Of a DNA stretch of 64,000 nucleotides, positions 8,105 through 17,517 are shown piece after piece; position 1 is the first letter of the stretch; every line of letters starts with the position of its first letter. The DNA comes from Drouetiella sp036703255 (GTDB lineage Bacteria > Cyanobacteriota > Cyanobacteriia > Elainellales > Elainellaceae): contig DATNPL010000049.1 of the NCBI GenBank assembly GCA_036703255.1, positions 44,414 to 108,413 of the forward strand, read 5' to 3'. The position numbers and the translations under genes were made by a program. The notes beneath the pieces were generated by a model, which was given only the letters and a program-made list of their open reading frames with translations, did no database searches and had not been told where the DNA came from.

Positions 8105-8554
8105 AGTTCAAATTGGCCTTGTGTAGCGCCTTGCGTGCAGCATAGGCTTACAACAAGTTTGATGATTCAAAATACAGCCCGAGACAAAGCTGGCCTCAGT
8201 CTAGCTTTGTCTCGGGCTGTAGGCTTAGAAGAACGCAGTGTCATGCGCCTGTAGCGTCTCAAAGTTGCAACCTTACGGCAATTTTTTTAGAGGCAAGACA
8301 CAGGTATAGTAAGAATCACACATAAACTTCAAGATTTAAGCTTGCTGTCTGCCCCTATTGTTGGGCACACTAAGAAATACGCAGCGTCAGATAACAAATG
8401 CTTCTCTCCTCACGTGAGCCTGTTTGATGCATCCAGCGAATGGGTCAAGATCCCGCTATCGCTAAAATTAAGGCTAAGTTGAGGCAACCGATGGGTAGCT
8501 TGGCGTAAATGGGTTAGCAATGTCCGTTGGATTTTAGCAAAGGGATTGGGAAAC
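8105..8554. other. Intergenic region between cyclophilin and phosphatase genes
   Basis: About 450 bases contain one strong hairpin and the upstream region of the phosphatase gene. No credible small gene was found on either strand. Confidence 0.5.
8173..8221 (+). terminator. Long hairpin after the cyclophilin gene
   Basis: The arms TACAGCCCGAGACAAAGCT and AGCTTTGTCTCGGGCTGTA (19 bp, perfect) surround an 11-base loop. There is no T-run, so it may slow or end transcription or protect the 3' end. Confidence 0.6.
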
Positions 8555-9310
8555 GTGGCTAGCGATCGGCGCATTTTTATCGGAGATGTTCATGGTCATT
8601 ACGATGGCTTGCTGCACTTGCTGGAAATGATCGCGCCCAGCCAAGCCGACCAAATTTACTTTGTGGGAGACTTGATCGATCGCGGCCCTAAAAGCGCCCA
8701 TGTGATTCAATTTGTCCGAGAGCAAGGCTATTTTTGCGTCATGGGAAACCATGAACAGCTTTTACTAGAAGCATTTCCAGAGAGCGATCGCGTTTCTCAA
8801 TATGCGCTGCAAGCCTGGTTGCAAAGTGGCGGGCAAAGCACGGTCGCCAGCTACACCGATCCAGAACTGCTTTTAGAAAACATCACTTGGCTACGAACTC
8901 TGCCGACCCACCTCGATTTAGGAGATGTGTGGCTGGTGCATGCAGGGCTGCACCCCCGTTTACCCCTTCAGGCGCAGACTTCGCAAGAATACTGCTGGAT
9001 TCGGGAAGAATTTCACAGCAGCCTCAAGCCCTACTTTGCAGATAAGCTGATTATTACCGGACACACCATCACCTTTACGCTTCCAGGCGTCTCTCCGGGC
9101 GAGTTGGCACGCGGACGAGGTTGGCTAGACATCGATACAGGGGCATACCACCCCAAGAGTGGCTGGCTGACCGCATTAGACCATACCAACGAGCAGGTCT
9201 ATCAGTTCAACGTGTTCAATAAGCGATCGCGAGTCTTGCCCTTCGCTGAAGCCGTCGTGAATGTCGAACCCGCACAGATCACACGCCGCCGACAGTTGCT
9301 TCACCTCTAG
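8555..9310 (+). CDS. PPP-family metallophosphatase (Ser/Thr phosphatase-like)
   Basis: The metal-binding motifs of the PPP family are in order: GDVHGHYDG, GDLIDRGP and GNHE, then two downstream His residues in WLVHAG and ITGHT. The roughly 250 residues are close to bacterial protein phosphatases such as PrpA/PrpB and to symmetrical Ap4A hydrolases. It probably removes phosphate from proteins or nucleotides in the cytosol. A GTG at 8555 with GGGA nine bases upstream is preferred over a TTG at 8546, which has no ribosome site. The substrate is not shown by context, as the gene stands alone. Confidence 0.85.
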   Translation: MASDRRIFIGDVHGHYDGLLHLLEMIAPSQADQIYFVGDLIDRGPKSAHVIQFVREQGYFCVMGNHEQLLLEAFPESDRVSQYALQAWLQSGGQSTVASYTDPELLLENITWLRTLPTHLDLGDVWLVHAGLHPRLPLQAQTSQEYCWIREEFHSSLKPYFADKLIITGHTITFTLPGVSPGELARGRGWLDIDTGAYHPKSGWLTALDHTNEQVYQFNVFNKRSRVLPFAEAVVNVEPAQITRRRQLLHL

Positions 9311-9388
9311 GCTTTTCATATCAACTCCGCTTGGGAACCCGCACTTTGGGTGCAAGCACTAGGTAGCCCAGCTTCGACAACATAATTT

Positions 9389-9429
9389 AGCCCCCCAAAA
9401 GCTCGTCATTGACGAGCTTTTGGGGGGCT
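9389..9429 (+). terminator. Terminator hairpin after the phosphatase gene
   Basis: A perfect 19-bp stem, AGCCCCCCAAAAGCTCGTC with its complement, has a 3-base loop and is followed by TTCTTTC. Confidence 0.8.
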
Positions 9430-9437
9430 TTCTTTCG

Positions 9438-9468
9438 GGAAATTCGTGCCTGTAAGGCACGAATTTCC
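9438..9468. repeat. Perfect 13-bp inverted repeat
   Basis: GGAAATTCGTGCC and GGCACGAATTTCC surround TGTAA. It lies between the phosphatase terminator and the family B element, so three palindromes are packed into 200 bases. Confidence 0.6.
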
Positions 9469-9480
9469 TAATTTAATTCT

Positions 9481-9587
9481 CTATGGCACTACGCAATTAG
9501 GTTAGGACAGGTTAATTTTTTGAAAGCCTTGCTACGCAAGGCTTTCAAAAAATTAACCCATTTGGATCTAAGCGCGTAGCGCTATAG
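9481..9587 (+). mobile_element. Family B MITE-like element, copy 1
   Basis: The ends CTATGGCACTACGCAATTAG and, reversed, CTATAGCGCTACGCGCTTAG form imperfect terminal inverted repeats of about 20 bp. The centre is a hairpin with GAAAGCCTTG and CAAGGCTTTC, extended by TTAATTTTTT and AAAAAATTAA. The element is noncoding and recurs at 39850 (inverted) and 57686. No transposase lies nearby. Confidence 0.75.
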
Positions 9588-9595
9588 CTCACGCC

Positions 9596-10444
9596 CTATC
9601 GAATCGAGCTAATTTTCGAGCGGTAGGCCGCTCCATCTAGCCCAGTGCCTGTGTTTGCCGTTGCCGGATCGATCGCTTGATTGAGGGCTTCAACCCGATC
9701 GCCTGTTGCAGGGTGAGTGCTGAGAAAAGAGGGCACAGAACGTTGGCTTTGCAGCTTATTCATGAAAGCTACCATAGCGCTGGGCGCATAGCCCGCCTTT
9801 TGAATGTTGGCTAAGCCCTTTTGATCCGCTTCAAATTCTGCTTGGCGGCTATTGGGGCGGTTAATAGCTAACTCTACGCCGATACTCACCGCCGTATTGC
9901 GATCGAGTCCTGCGGCGCTGGCTAAGCCAGCCTCCAAGGCTCGCTGCCGCATTTGCTCGACAGCATGACGCGCTGCAATATGGCCGATTTCATGACCGAT
10001 GACGCTGGCAAGCTGGGCTTCATTATCTGCCGTTTTCATCAAGCCTTTGGTTACGTAGACATAGCCACCCATTGTGGCAAAGGCATTGACTGCATCCATG
10101 TCTACCACCTGAAACACATAGGGAATATCAGGGCGATCGCTTTGCGGCACCAATTTTTGCCCAATCTGATTTACATAGTCTGTGATAGTGCGATCGGAGT
10201 ATATTTTCAACTCTTGGCTGGTGAGCTGCTGATTAATCCGGGAGCCTAGAGAGACTTCTTGAGAGTCAGACATGCTGCTGATCTGAATCAGCTGAATTCC
10301 TCGAAACAGCAATTCTATCAGCGGTAGCGCAGGAGAAGAGCTAGGTGTACCGACAACCAAGCCCAGAGCGATCATCAGCGAAATTAACCCATAAAACCAG
10401 CGGCGGCGCAGTTGGGCAGCGAAGTTGACTAAGGAATCTATCAT
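9596..10444 (-). CDS. M48-family zinc metalloprotease (secreted or anchored)
   Basis: The zinc motif HEIGH (His ~151, Glu ~152, His ~155) is followed by the third ligand in EFEADQKG. Residues 17-40 form a signal or anchor helix, so the enzyme probably acts at or outside the plasma membrane or in the lumen, like BepA/LoiP-type proteases in envelope quality control. The 282 residues lack the TPR tail of BepA, giving the short M48 form common in cyanobacteria. It is divergent from the DUF4330 gene, with a long hairpin between. Confidence 0.9.
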   Translation of the reverse strand: MIDSLVNFAAQLRRRWFYGLISLMIALGLVVGTPSSSPALPLIELLFRGIQLIQISSMSDSQEVSLGSRINQQLTSQELKIYSDRTITDYVNQIGQKLVPQSDRPDIPYVFQVVDMDAVNAFATMGGYVYVTKGLMKTADNEAQLASVIGHEIGHIAARHAVEQMRQRALEAGLASAAGLDRNTAVSIGVELAINRPNSRQAEFEADQKGLANIQKAGYAPSAMVAFMNKLQSQRSVPSFLSTHPATGDRVEALNQAIDPATANTGTGLDGAAYRSKISSIR

Positions 10445-10904
10445 AAGTCCAGGATCACAACCAAAGCGGGTAAGCAGAAAGAGAGACTCAGTAGATCTAG
10501 ACGGCGATCGCAGCTTTTTGTTTCTGAGCTAATTTCAATGCTGACCTCTCATGCTGCTATTGTGCCCCAATGACGTTACTGGCTGACACCTCACCTTTGA
10601 CAGATCCCTTGCAAAAACGGGTGCTGCTGATTGTAGCTATGAATTTTATATTGAGCGGCGTGCTCAATATAAAATTCATAGCCGGATGAAGCAATCCCTA
10701 AAAACGCAGTGCTTGATTTGTAAAGTCTGGTGAGGCAGGCAACTCATACCAAATCTGACCGATTTTCAAGCCATTCACACTGCAAAAGCGATCGCATCTT
10801 TCATTCAACTTTGTCTTTTTGGACAACTTTGCTGCTAGAGTTCAGGTTGAATTGCATCTTGTAATCAAAGCTCTATATCGTTTCGCTAGCGGGAACGTCG
10901 CTGC
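10445..10904. other. Divergent promoter region with a long hairpin
   Basis: It lies between the M48 protease gene (minus) and the DUF4330 gene (plus). Apart from the 21-bp hairpin at 10636-10682 no gene or defined site is seen. Confidence 0.5.
10636..10682. repeat. Perfect 21-bp hairpin in a divergent promoter region
   Basis: The arms GCTATGAATTTTATATTGAGC and their complement enclose GGCGT. Both flanking genes point away, so a terminator role is unlikely. A half-copy of the arm (GCTCAATATAAAATT) occurs at 63624-63638. Confidence 0.75.
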
Positions 10905-11453
10905 ATGGCTATTTTAGATTCCAAAGGTCGTTTGTTTGGCAAAGTCAGCCTCCTAGATGTTGGGGCGGCACTCGTCATTTTATTGGTCGTAGGCGGACTA
11001 TTTTTGCTGCCAGGTAGCTCTGGCTCCTCGATCGTACAAACAGGTTCGTCAACCAAACCGATCGAGGTGGATGTGATTGTGCGGGGGCTAACCGTTGCTG
11101 AACCCCAGGCCATGCTAAAGGCGCTGGCAGAGGAAAAGAAAACCAACATTATTATTCGAAATCAGCCTTACGGGCAAGTTGACATTCTCAACGTCAAGTC
11201 GCTGCCGCGCACGGTCGCCGTGCCTCAGCCCGATGGCTCAGTCAAGCCGCTGCCTGATCCCCGTCCAGAGTTAAATTACACCTTGGATATGGTTGTCACT
11301 TTAGGGGGCGATGCTGAAATTATTGATGATGGCCCTGTCTTGGGCAACAACAAAATCAAGATTGGTACACCAATGGAGCTAGAGGGGCAAACCTATCGCT
11401 TTAATGCGCCTGTAATTGGGGTGCGTATTTTAGATCAGGCTAAGGCGGGATAA
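10905..11453 (+). CDS. DUF4330 membrane-anchored protein
   Basis: A 182-residue protein that opens with a short cytosolic stretch (MAILDSKGRLFGKVSLLD) and one helix at ~18-36 (VGAALVILLVVGGLFLLPG). A beta-rich domain faces outward or the lumen. It matches the DUF4330 family, which is widespread in cyanobacteria and has no known role. It is followed 109 bases later by the cNMP/AAA/4Fe-4S fusion in the same direction, so co-transcription is possible. Confidence 0.85.
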   Translation: MAILDSKGRLFGKVSLLDVGAALVILLVVGGLFLLPGSSGSSIVQTGSSTKPIEVDVIVRGLTVAEPQAMLKALAEEKKTNIIIRNQPYGQVDILNVKSLPRTVAVPQPDGSVKPLPDPRPELNYTLDMVVTLGGDAEIIDDGPVLGNNKIKIGTPMELEGQTYRFNAPVIGVRILDQAKAG

Positions 11454-11561
11454 GTTGCTTTCTTCCGCACCCCTGATGCTTTACTAAATTTAATGATGCC
11501 TGTGGAGCAGATCAGCATAGCCTGAAGGAACTCAGAAGGTTCTGTTTCAGGAGATAGGCAC

Positions 11562-14111
11562 ATGGAAAAGAGCGATCGCATCCAGTGGCTGCGGCAGAAC
11601 ACACCATTTGGAGCACTGTCGGAGCAGGTATTAGAGGCTCTAGCCTCAGCCATCCAGAGCAGAACTCTTGAGGAAAATCGCCGCTTAATATTAGAAGACA
11701 CCTCGCCTAATGCGCTGCACATCTTGAGGTCGGGTCGGCTAGAAGCCTATCACACCAGTGCTAATGATCTGGCAAATGCCAGCAGCTTGTTGCCTGGATC
11801 TGTGCTGCATTTGAAAGAGCTATTGCTCGATCAGCCGACGCAGCAAACCATCATTACCTTGAGTGATTGCGAGCTGTGGGAAATTCCACGCCCGGAATTT
11901 GTGGCGATCGCCGAGCAATATCCTGAGATTAGTCGCACCTTTTCTCAGCAGCTTGCGGCCGAGCTAGAGCAAATGTCTCAACAGCTTGTCTTTGAGCAAG
12001 AGCGGCAGACGGCCTTGCGTCCTTACCTCATGCCCAAAGTCAGGCAGGGGGTCGTCGGCTCCAGTCGCTATGCGGTCAGGCTGCGGCAGGATATTCGCAA
12101 GGCGTCAGGCGATCGTCAGCCTGTACTGATCTTTGGCGAACCGGGACTGGGTAAAGATAATATTGCAGCCCTGATTCACTTTGGATCGAATGACCGCAAG
12201 CAGCCCTTGATCAAAATTAACTGCGACACCCTACAGGCTAACGGTGCAGAGCTGTTTGGGCGATCGGGCGGCAAACCAGGGCTGCTGGACTGGTTAGGCA
12301 CAGGTACGCTCATGCTCAACAACGCTCAAGATTTGCCCAAAGATCTGGAGGGCAAAATACAGCAGGTATTAGCGACTGGCGAGTATTTACCTGTGAGCCG
12401 GGAAGGGGCGGCAGAGCCAGAGATGAAGCGATCGCAAGCCCGCATCATCATGACGGCTGAGCGGAATCTGCCCGAAGCTTTGAGCTGCAAAAAGCTGGAG
12501 CCTCATATCATTCGAGTCCCTCCCCTGCGCGTCACCAAAGCTGATATCGCAGCTCAAGTGACCTACTACATTAGCCTCTTCTGTCGCAGCAAAGGATTGC
12601 CTCAGCCTACGGTTTCACCCGAAGCGCTACGCCGCTTGCAGGGCTACGATTTTCCGGGCAACCTGGCAGAGCTAGAGAGTTTAGTAGAGCGTGCCATTAT
12701 CCAATCTAACGGTACGCCTGTGCTGACTGAAGAGGTGTTTTGGTCTACGAGCAGCAAAGGCAGACGCTTTCGGCTAAATTTACTCAACGCCTACCCTCAG
12801 CTCCGTCAGTTTTTGCGCGGCCCTTGGTGGACTGACCGGATTAACTACGGCTTTACCTCGTGGTTTTTTGCGATCGTCCTAGCCATCCTGTTTTGGGGGC
12901 CTCAAAGCCGCGATGCCAATATTGCCCTCAATTTCTTTTGGGCTTGGTGGTGGCTGTTGGTTTTGGTAGCCTTTCCCTTTGTCGGGCGGCTCTGGTGCTC
13001 AGTTTGCCCGTTTATGATCTATGGCGAGCTGGCGCAGAAATTCTCGCTGAAGCTGTTTCCGCGTCAGTTACTGCCTTGGCCGCGACAGCAGGCCGAACGC
13101 TGGGGCGGCTGGTTTTTATATGGTCTGTTTGCCCTGATTTTGCTGTGGGAAGAACTCTGGCATCTCGAAAACACTGCCTATCTGTCGGCTTGTCTGCTGT
13201 TGCTGATTACGGCAGGAGCCATGATTTTCTCAGTCTTGTTTGAGCGGCGCTTCTGGTGCCGCTATCTCTGCCCGATCGGCGGCATGAACGGCATGTTTGG
13301 CAAGCTGGCCATGATCGAGCTACGCGCTCAGCAGGGCATTTGCGCCGCTTCTTGCACCACCTATCAGTGCTACAAGGGTGGGCCGCAAAAAGGCGAAGGC
13401 ATGGAAACAGGCGGCTGTCCGGTCTATTCCCATCCTGCTCAGCTTCAAGACAACCGCGACTGCGTTTTGTGCATGACTTGTCTCAAAGCTTGTCCCCATC
13501 GATCGGTCGAGCTAAACCTGCGCCCACCCGGCATTGAACTCTGGACAACCCACACACCTGCCCTGCCAGAAGTCGCCTTACTGTTTCTCCTTTTGGGGGC
13601 TGTGTTTCTGCATCATCTGCCAGAAATCGCCTCGCAGTGGGGATGGGCGATCGCTTTTGACCACACAACTTTGAGTAACTTTGGCCTCCATCTGAGTGCT
13701 TCTACTTTGGCGCTATTGCTGCCAGGGGCAATGGCGCTGCTGGTTCATCAGATTCTGCGTGCCTTGAGCCGCAGCGCTGCTAAGGCTCTGAGCTTCGAGG
13801 TCTTGGCTTATGGCTACTTGCCGCTGGTGCTAGGAGCCAATGTCGCCCATTACTTACATCTGGGCTTAACCGAAATGGGGCGAGTGGCACCTGTGACCTT
13901 GGCAACCCTTGGCATGAGTGGGATGGCGGCTCCAGCGATCGTGGCAGATGCCGCCGTTATTGCTTTCCTTCAGGGAGTGACTTTGATCGCGACGGCTTTC
14001 CTCAGCGTTGTGTTGACCCAAAAAATTGCGCGTCAGCCCTGGCGATCGCTCTTGCCACAGCATCTTGCCATTCTGGGATTTACAGTGCTGCTGTGGCGAG
14101 TGATTCTCTAA
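11562..14111 (+). CDS. cNMP-binding / AAA (NtrC-like) / polyferredoxin membrane fusion protein
   Basis: An 849-residue three-part protein. Residues ~10-135 are a cyclic-nucleotide-binding-like fold (LRSGRLEAYHT, LPGSVLHLKELLLDQ). Residues ~160-395 resemble the sigma-54 activator AAA domain: P-loop GEPGLGKD and lid motif FPGNLAELESLVERAI. The GAFTGA loop is absent and Walker B reads LMLNNAQ instead of hydrophobic-DE. From ~425 onward it is a membrane protein with CxxCP motifs in WCSVCPF and WCRYLCP, a ferredoxin-like Cys cluster (CVLCMTCLKACP), then five more helices, resembling NapH/NosR-type polyferredoxins. It probably couples a signal to redox chemistry at the membrane. No C-terminal DNA-binding helix is present. 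It may follow the DUF4330 gene in one transcript. Confidence 0.85.
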   Translation: MEKSDRIQWLRQNTPFGALSEQVLEALASAIQSRTLEENRRLILEDTSPNALHILRSGRLEAYHTSANDLANASSLLPGSVLHLKELLLDQPTQQTIITLSDCELWEIPRPEFVAIAEQYPEISRTFSQQLAAELEQMSQQLVFEQERQTALRPYLMPKVRQGVVGSSRYAVRLRQDIRKASGDRQPVLIFGEPGLGKDNIAALIHFGSNDRKQPLIKINCDTLQANGAELFGRSGGKPGLLDWLGTGTLMLNNAQDLPKDLEGKIQQVLATGEYLPVSREGAAEPEMKRSQARIIMTAERNLPEALSCKKLEPHIIRVPPLRVTKADIAAQVTYYISLFCRSKGLPQPTVSPEALRRLQGYDFPGNLAELESLVERAIIQSNGTPVLTEEVFWSTSSKGRRFRLNLLNAYPQLRQFLRGPWWTDRINYGFTSWFFAIVLAILFWGPQSRDANIALNFFWAWWWLLVLVAFPFVGRLWCSVCPFMIYGELAQKFSLKLFPRQLLPWPRQQAERWGGWFLYGLFALILLWEELWHLENTAYLSACLLLLITAGAMIFSVLFERRFWCRYLCPIGGMNGMFGKLAMIELRAQQGICAASCTTYQCYKGGPQKGEGMETGGCPVYSHPAQLQDNRDCVLCMTCLKACPHRSVELNLRPPGIELWTTHTPALPEVALLFLLLGAVFLHHLPEIASQWGWAIAFDHTTLSNFGLHLSASTLALLLPGAMALLVHQILRALSRSAAKALSFEVLAYGYLPLVLGANVAHYLHLGLTEMGRVAPVTLATLGMSGMAAPAIVADAAVIAFLQGVTLIATAFLSVVLTQKIARQPWRSLLPQHLAILGFTVLLWRVIL

Positions 14112-14120
14112 GGATCACAA

Positions 14121-14169
14121 AATAGTTTTTGGAAGTGCAGCGCGGAGCGCTGCACTTCCAAAAACTATT
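14121..14169. repeat. Family A hairpin, copy 2
   Basis: A perfect 23-bp stem with loop GGA: AATAGTTTTTGGAAGTGC continued by AGCGC, and its exact complement. It starts 9 bases after the stop codon of the fusion gene and may act as its 3' end structure. Confidence 0.85.
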
Positions 14170-14317
14170 GCCGTTAGCGTAACCCGCCAGCGTAGCCTGT
14201 CAGTGTAACCCGCTGGAATTAGGCTATCTTTGTACTCGTAGAATATTGATAGATCTGTCCAGCGTTTCTAGCGTCAGGGGCAGGTTCCGTTTCTGAAGCT
14301 GAGGAGCCTAGCAAAGG

Positions 14318-15775
14318 ATGAATCTACCTGTAGTCATTGAGATTGCGATCGGTTTAGTGTTCATCTACCTCACGCTTAGCTTGCTCACCTCAGAACTTCA
14401 AGAGCTAGTGACTATTTTGCTGCAATGGCGTGCAGAACACTTAAAAAAATCGGTTGAAAACTTATTAACGGGCGAAAAAATTGATGATCCGCTCCATCAA
14501 AAATTTGTCGATGAATTGTACGATAGCCCGCTGCTGCGATCGCTCAATCAAGAGGCCAAAGGGCTATTTTCAACCGCATTTCGTCAAATCAGCCATACGC
14601 TGAGCGATGCCTACCGCTCTGTTACAGGCACTCGAAATATATTTGGTCAACAGAAAAGTGCGCCTTCTTACATCCCCGCAGAGACTTTTTCAGTGGCGCT
14701 TTTACAGAAGCTCAATATTGAAAAACTGAGCCAAAAAGTGAGTGAACTAACGGCGAAAAAATTCAGCGAAGAAAGGCTTTTGTTACTCCAAAATATTCTC
14801 AACGATTTAAGAAATAGCTTAGGAGATAATGCGCTGTTAGAAAATGAATTCAAGCATTTACAGCGCAGCCTGAATGAGAGTATGGATGATTTCATCAGCG
14901 GTCGATCGACCTTATCTGGCAATCTAGAACAGGTTTCCGACCAACTCATTCAGTTCATTAACAACACAGAAACGCTTTTAGAGAATGATCATCCCTGCCA
15001 AGACATCATTCGCAAGCGCTTGCCTTACGTCAAGCAAATGATTTCGCGGCGACCGCCAGAGCCAACGGTAACAGAAATTCTTTATCTAATTTTTGAAAAG
15101 GATTTAGACACGAAAGAAAGTGTTTTTAGAGAGCGATCGCCCTACTTAACTCAAATCATCGATAGTTTAGATGAGGAATGTCCAGAATTAATGAAGCAAG
15201 TTAGCGACTTGCCCGATCACCTTAAGCAAAATCTTTTGTCTTTGGCAGAGCAATCTCGACTCAAGGCAAAAAGCCTCAAAGCTGAAGTACGTCAGCTAGA
15301 AACCGAGGTAGCCGACTGGTTCGATCGTTCAATGGAACGCGCCTCCGGAGTCTACAGGCGCAACGCCAAAGGCGTAGCCATACTGATTGGTTTTCTGGTG
15401 GCAATTCTGATCAATGCTGACACGCTGCATATGATGAGCTGTTTGTCTAAAGACAGCCTGCTGCGCGAAACGATCGCCCAAACGGCAGACCAGACGGTGC
15501 AAACGGCATCTGCTGCCGAACAAGCGCCCAACATAGAGAGCGTAAAAAATTCAGTCAACAAAGCGCTGGATGAAATTCCGCTGCCGATCGGCTGGGACAG
15601 CATCAACGTCAGAGAACAGGAGGCCGCCGATCGCCAATGGTCGATTCCATTTTTGCGTCGAGCCATCGGCTGGGGGGTGACTGGAATCGCCCTCTCAATG
15701 GGTGCTTCGTTTTGGTATGACCTGCTGCAACGGGTGATTCGCACCCGCACAACAGTCGAAAAGCCCTTACGTTAA
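14318..15775 (+). CDS. Coiled-coil membrane protein of unknown function
   Basis: A 485-residue protein. It starts with a hydrophobic helix (IEIAIGLVFIYLTLSLLTSELQ) that is recognisably conserved in a family of bacterial hypothetical proteins. A long helical region follows (about 30-345, with heptad-like charge patterns such as LSQKVSELTAKKFSEERLLLL). Two C-terminal membrane helices lie near 348-362 and 450-470. The soluble helical part probably sits on one side of the membrane, held by both ends. No catalytic motif is visible. It is not clearly co-transcribed with its neighbours. Confidence 0.75.
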   Translation: MNLPVVIEIAIGLVFIYLTLSLLTSELQELVTILLQWRAEHLKKSVENLLTGEKIDDPLHQKFVDELYDSPLLRSLNQEAKGLFSTAFRQISHTLSDAYRSVTGTRNIFGQQKSAPSYIPAETFSVALLQKLNIEKLSQKVSELTAKKFSEERLLLLQNILNDLRNSLGDNALLENEFKHLQRSLNESMDDFISGRSTLSGNLEQVSDQLIQFINNTETLLENDHPCQDIIRKRLPYVKQMISRRPPEPTVTEILYLIFEKDLDTKESVFRERSPYLTQIIDSLDEECPELMKQVSDLPDHLKQNLLSLAEQSRLKAKSLKAEVRQLETEVADWFDRSMERASGVYRRNAKGVAILIGFLVAILINADTLHMMSCLSKDSLLRETIAQTADQTVQTASAAEQAPNIESVKNSVNKALDEIPLPIGWDSINVREQEAADRQWSIPFLRRAIGWGVTGIALSMGASFWYDLLQRVIRTRTTVEKPLR

Positions 15776-15823
15776 GTATTTCTCTCAGCGCAGCGCCAAT
15801 TTCACGGCTGGATAAAGGAGTGC

Positions 15824-15857
15824 AGTTTTCCTGAAGCTGCGCGGCTTCAGGAAAACT
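15824..15857. terminator. Bidirectional hairpin between convergent genes
   Basis: AGTTTTCCTGAAGC and GCTTCAGGAAAACT (14 bp, perfect) enclose TGCGCG. It lies between the coiled-coil membrane protein gene and glgA, which converge. It resembles family A in layout but not in sequence. Confidence 0.65.
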
Positions 15858-15884
15858 ATCTAACGCAGGATCACAACCTAGCCG

Positions 15885-17333
15885 CTAAACTAGCTCAGCC
15901 TGTTTGCTGCCCGGATCGATCGCCACTTCTGCCTGAGGTTCGGGCTGAACGGTTTCAGGCAAACCCAAAAGCCGCTGATACGCTTTGATGTACTCCAGCG
16001 CCGATTTATCCCAGCCAAAATCTTGCGCCATGCCGCGCTGCTGAAGCTTGCGCCAATCTGCCTTGAACTGGAAGCCTTCCCAAGCCCGCACCATACAGGT
16101 GAACAGATCTAGCGGCTCATAGCGATCGAAGCAATAGCCCGTACCGCTATCATCCACTGGGACAAAATGCTTCACGGTATCGACCAGACCGCCTGTGCGT
16201 CGGACGATCGGCACACAACCATAGCGCAGCGCCAAAAGCTGGCTAATGCCGCAAGGTTCAAACCGGGAAGGCATCAAGAAGGCATCTGTTCCGGCATAGA
16301 TGCGACGGGCCAGCGTATCGTTGTGCAGCAGGTAAGCCGATACTCGACCGGGGTAGCGTGAGGCCAACTGCCATAGCTCAGTCTCATAGTAGCGATCGCC
16401 CGTCCCCAGCACCACAAACTGAGCATCGGTGTAGGCAATAAAGCGATCGATCATCTGGAGTACCAGATCTAAACCCTTTTGCTCAACCAACCGAGACACC
16501 ATGCCAATCAAGAAAGCCCCAGAATTGACCTCAAGCCCCAGCTCTTCTTGCAGGGCAATCTTATTGTTGGCACGCAGATCTAGCGTTTCTGCGGTGTAGT
16601 TGTAGGGTAAACCGCGATCGGTTGCTGGATTGTAGAGATCGCGATCGATGCCGTTGAGAATGCCCACGGTTTTACCGCTAATAAAAGACAGCAAGCCATC
16701 GAGCTGCTCTCCATAGGCAGGGGTGCGAATCTGCTCGGCGTAGGTGGGCGATACTGTCGTCACCAAGTTAGCAAACTGTACGGCAGCGGCCATCGTGTTG
16801 TGTCCCTGCATATACCAAGGGCACCAGGTAATCTGCTCTAGCCGCCAGCGCCAAGGCCCCTGATAAGCCAAGTTATGGATAGTAAACACAGTAGAGATAT
16901 CGGGGGTTTCATGCATCCACACCGGAATCATGCCCGTGTGCCAGTCATGACAATGCACAATTTCAGGTCGCCAAGAGTAGTTCCAGCAAAACTCAGTTGC
17001 ACCATTGGCAAACAGTGTGAACCGCCAATCTTCATCCTCTCCCGAATAGACCCGCCGAGGCGCAAAGGAGGGATGGCTAAATAAATAGAGAGGAACATCG
17101 GTTCCAGGCAAAACCGCCTCAAAGACGCTGATATCCTGAAACATTGCCGAGCCTTTCCAGACAGGCTTTTTGGGGATCTTCATCTTGTCTGGCAGAAAGC
17201 CGTAGTAGGGCATGAAGATCCGGACATCATGTCCCATTGCCCGCAGCACCTTCGGTAAGGCTCCAACTACATCTCCCATACCGCCCACTTTGGCGATAGG
17301 AACTGCTTCTGCTGCAACAAACAGAATTCGCAT
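15885..17333 (-). CDS. glgA: Glycogen synthase (ADP-glucose-dependent, GT5)
   Basis: GlgA extends alpha-1,4-glucan from ADP-glucose, storing photosynthate as glycogen. The ADP-glucose loop KVGGMGDVVGALP is at residues 15-27 and the C-terminal GT-B nucleotide site shows PSRFEPCGISQL and RRTGGLVDTV. The ATG at 17331-17333 has GGAG nine bases upstream and gives 482 residues, with MRILFVAAEAVP as in other GlgA proteins. A frame open to 17411 adds non-homologous residues. Monocistronic. Confidence 0.96.
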   Translation of the reverse strand: MRILFVAAEAVPIAKVGGMGDVVGALPKVLRAMGHDVRIFMPYYGFLPDKMKIPKKPVWKGSAMFQDISVFEAVLPGTDVPLYLFSHPSFAPRRVYSGEDEDWRFTLFANGATEFCWNYSWRPEIVHCHDWHTGMIPVWMHETPDISTVFTIHNLAYQGPWRWRLEQITWCPWYMQGHNTMAAAVQFANLVTTVSPTYAEQIRTPAYGEQLDGLLSFISGKTVGILNGIDRDLYNPATDRGLPYNYTAETLDLRANNKIALQEELGLEVNSGAFLIGMVSRLVEQKGLDLVLQMIDRFIAYTDAQFVVLGTGDRYYETELWQLASRYPGRVSAYLLHNDTLARRIYAGTDAFLMPSRFEPCGISQLLALRYGCVPIVRRTGGLVDTVKHFVPVDDSGTGYCFDRYEPLDLFTCMVRAWEGFQFKADWRKLQQRGMAQDFGWDKSALEYIKAYQRLLGLPETVQPEPQAEVAIDPGSKQAELV

Positions 17334-17517
17334 ACTAATTCTCCGTCCCCCGCAATGGATCAAGCCTGAACGATTAACCTTGCCTTGCTTGAAGTCGAGG
17401 TTCCTGTCCAATCTTTAATCAATCTACAGCAAAGTTGGGGTAAAAGTTGCAGGGATTTTGAGGCGGAAAGGTAGGTAAAGCTGCTGCCAAGAAGGTGAAG
17501 AACTAAGAGTTTACCTC

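Noticed and set aside
11562..12790. Reading the AAA part of the fusion as a sigma-54 activator
   Set aside because: The sigma-54 contact loop and Walker B acids are missing, there is no DNA-binding end, and cyanobacteria lack sigma-54.
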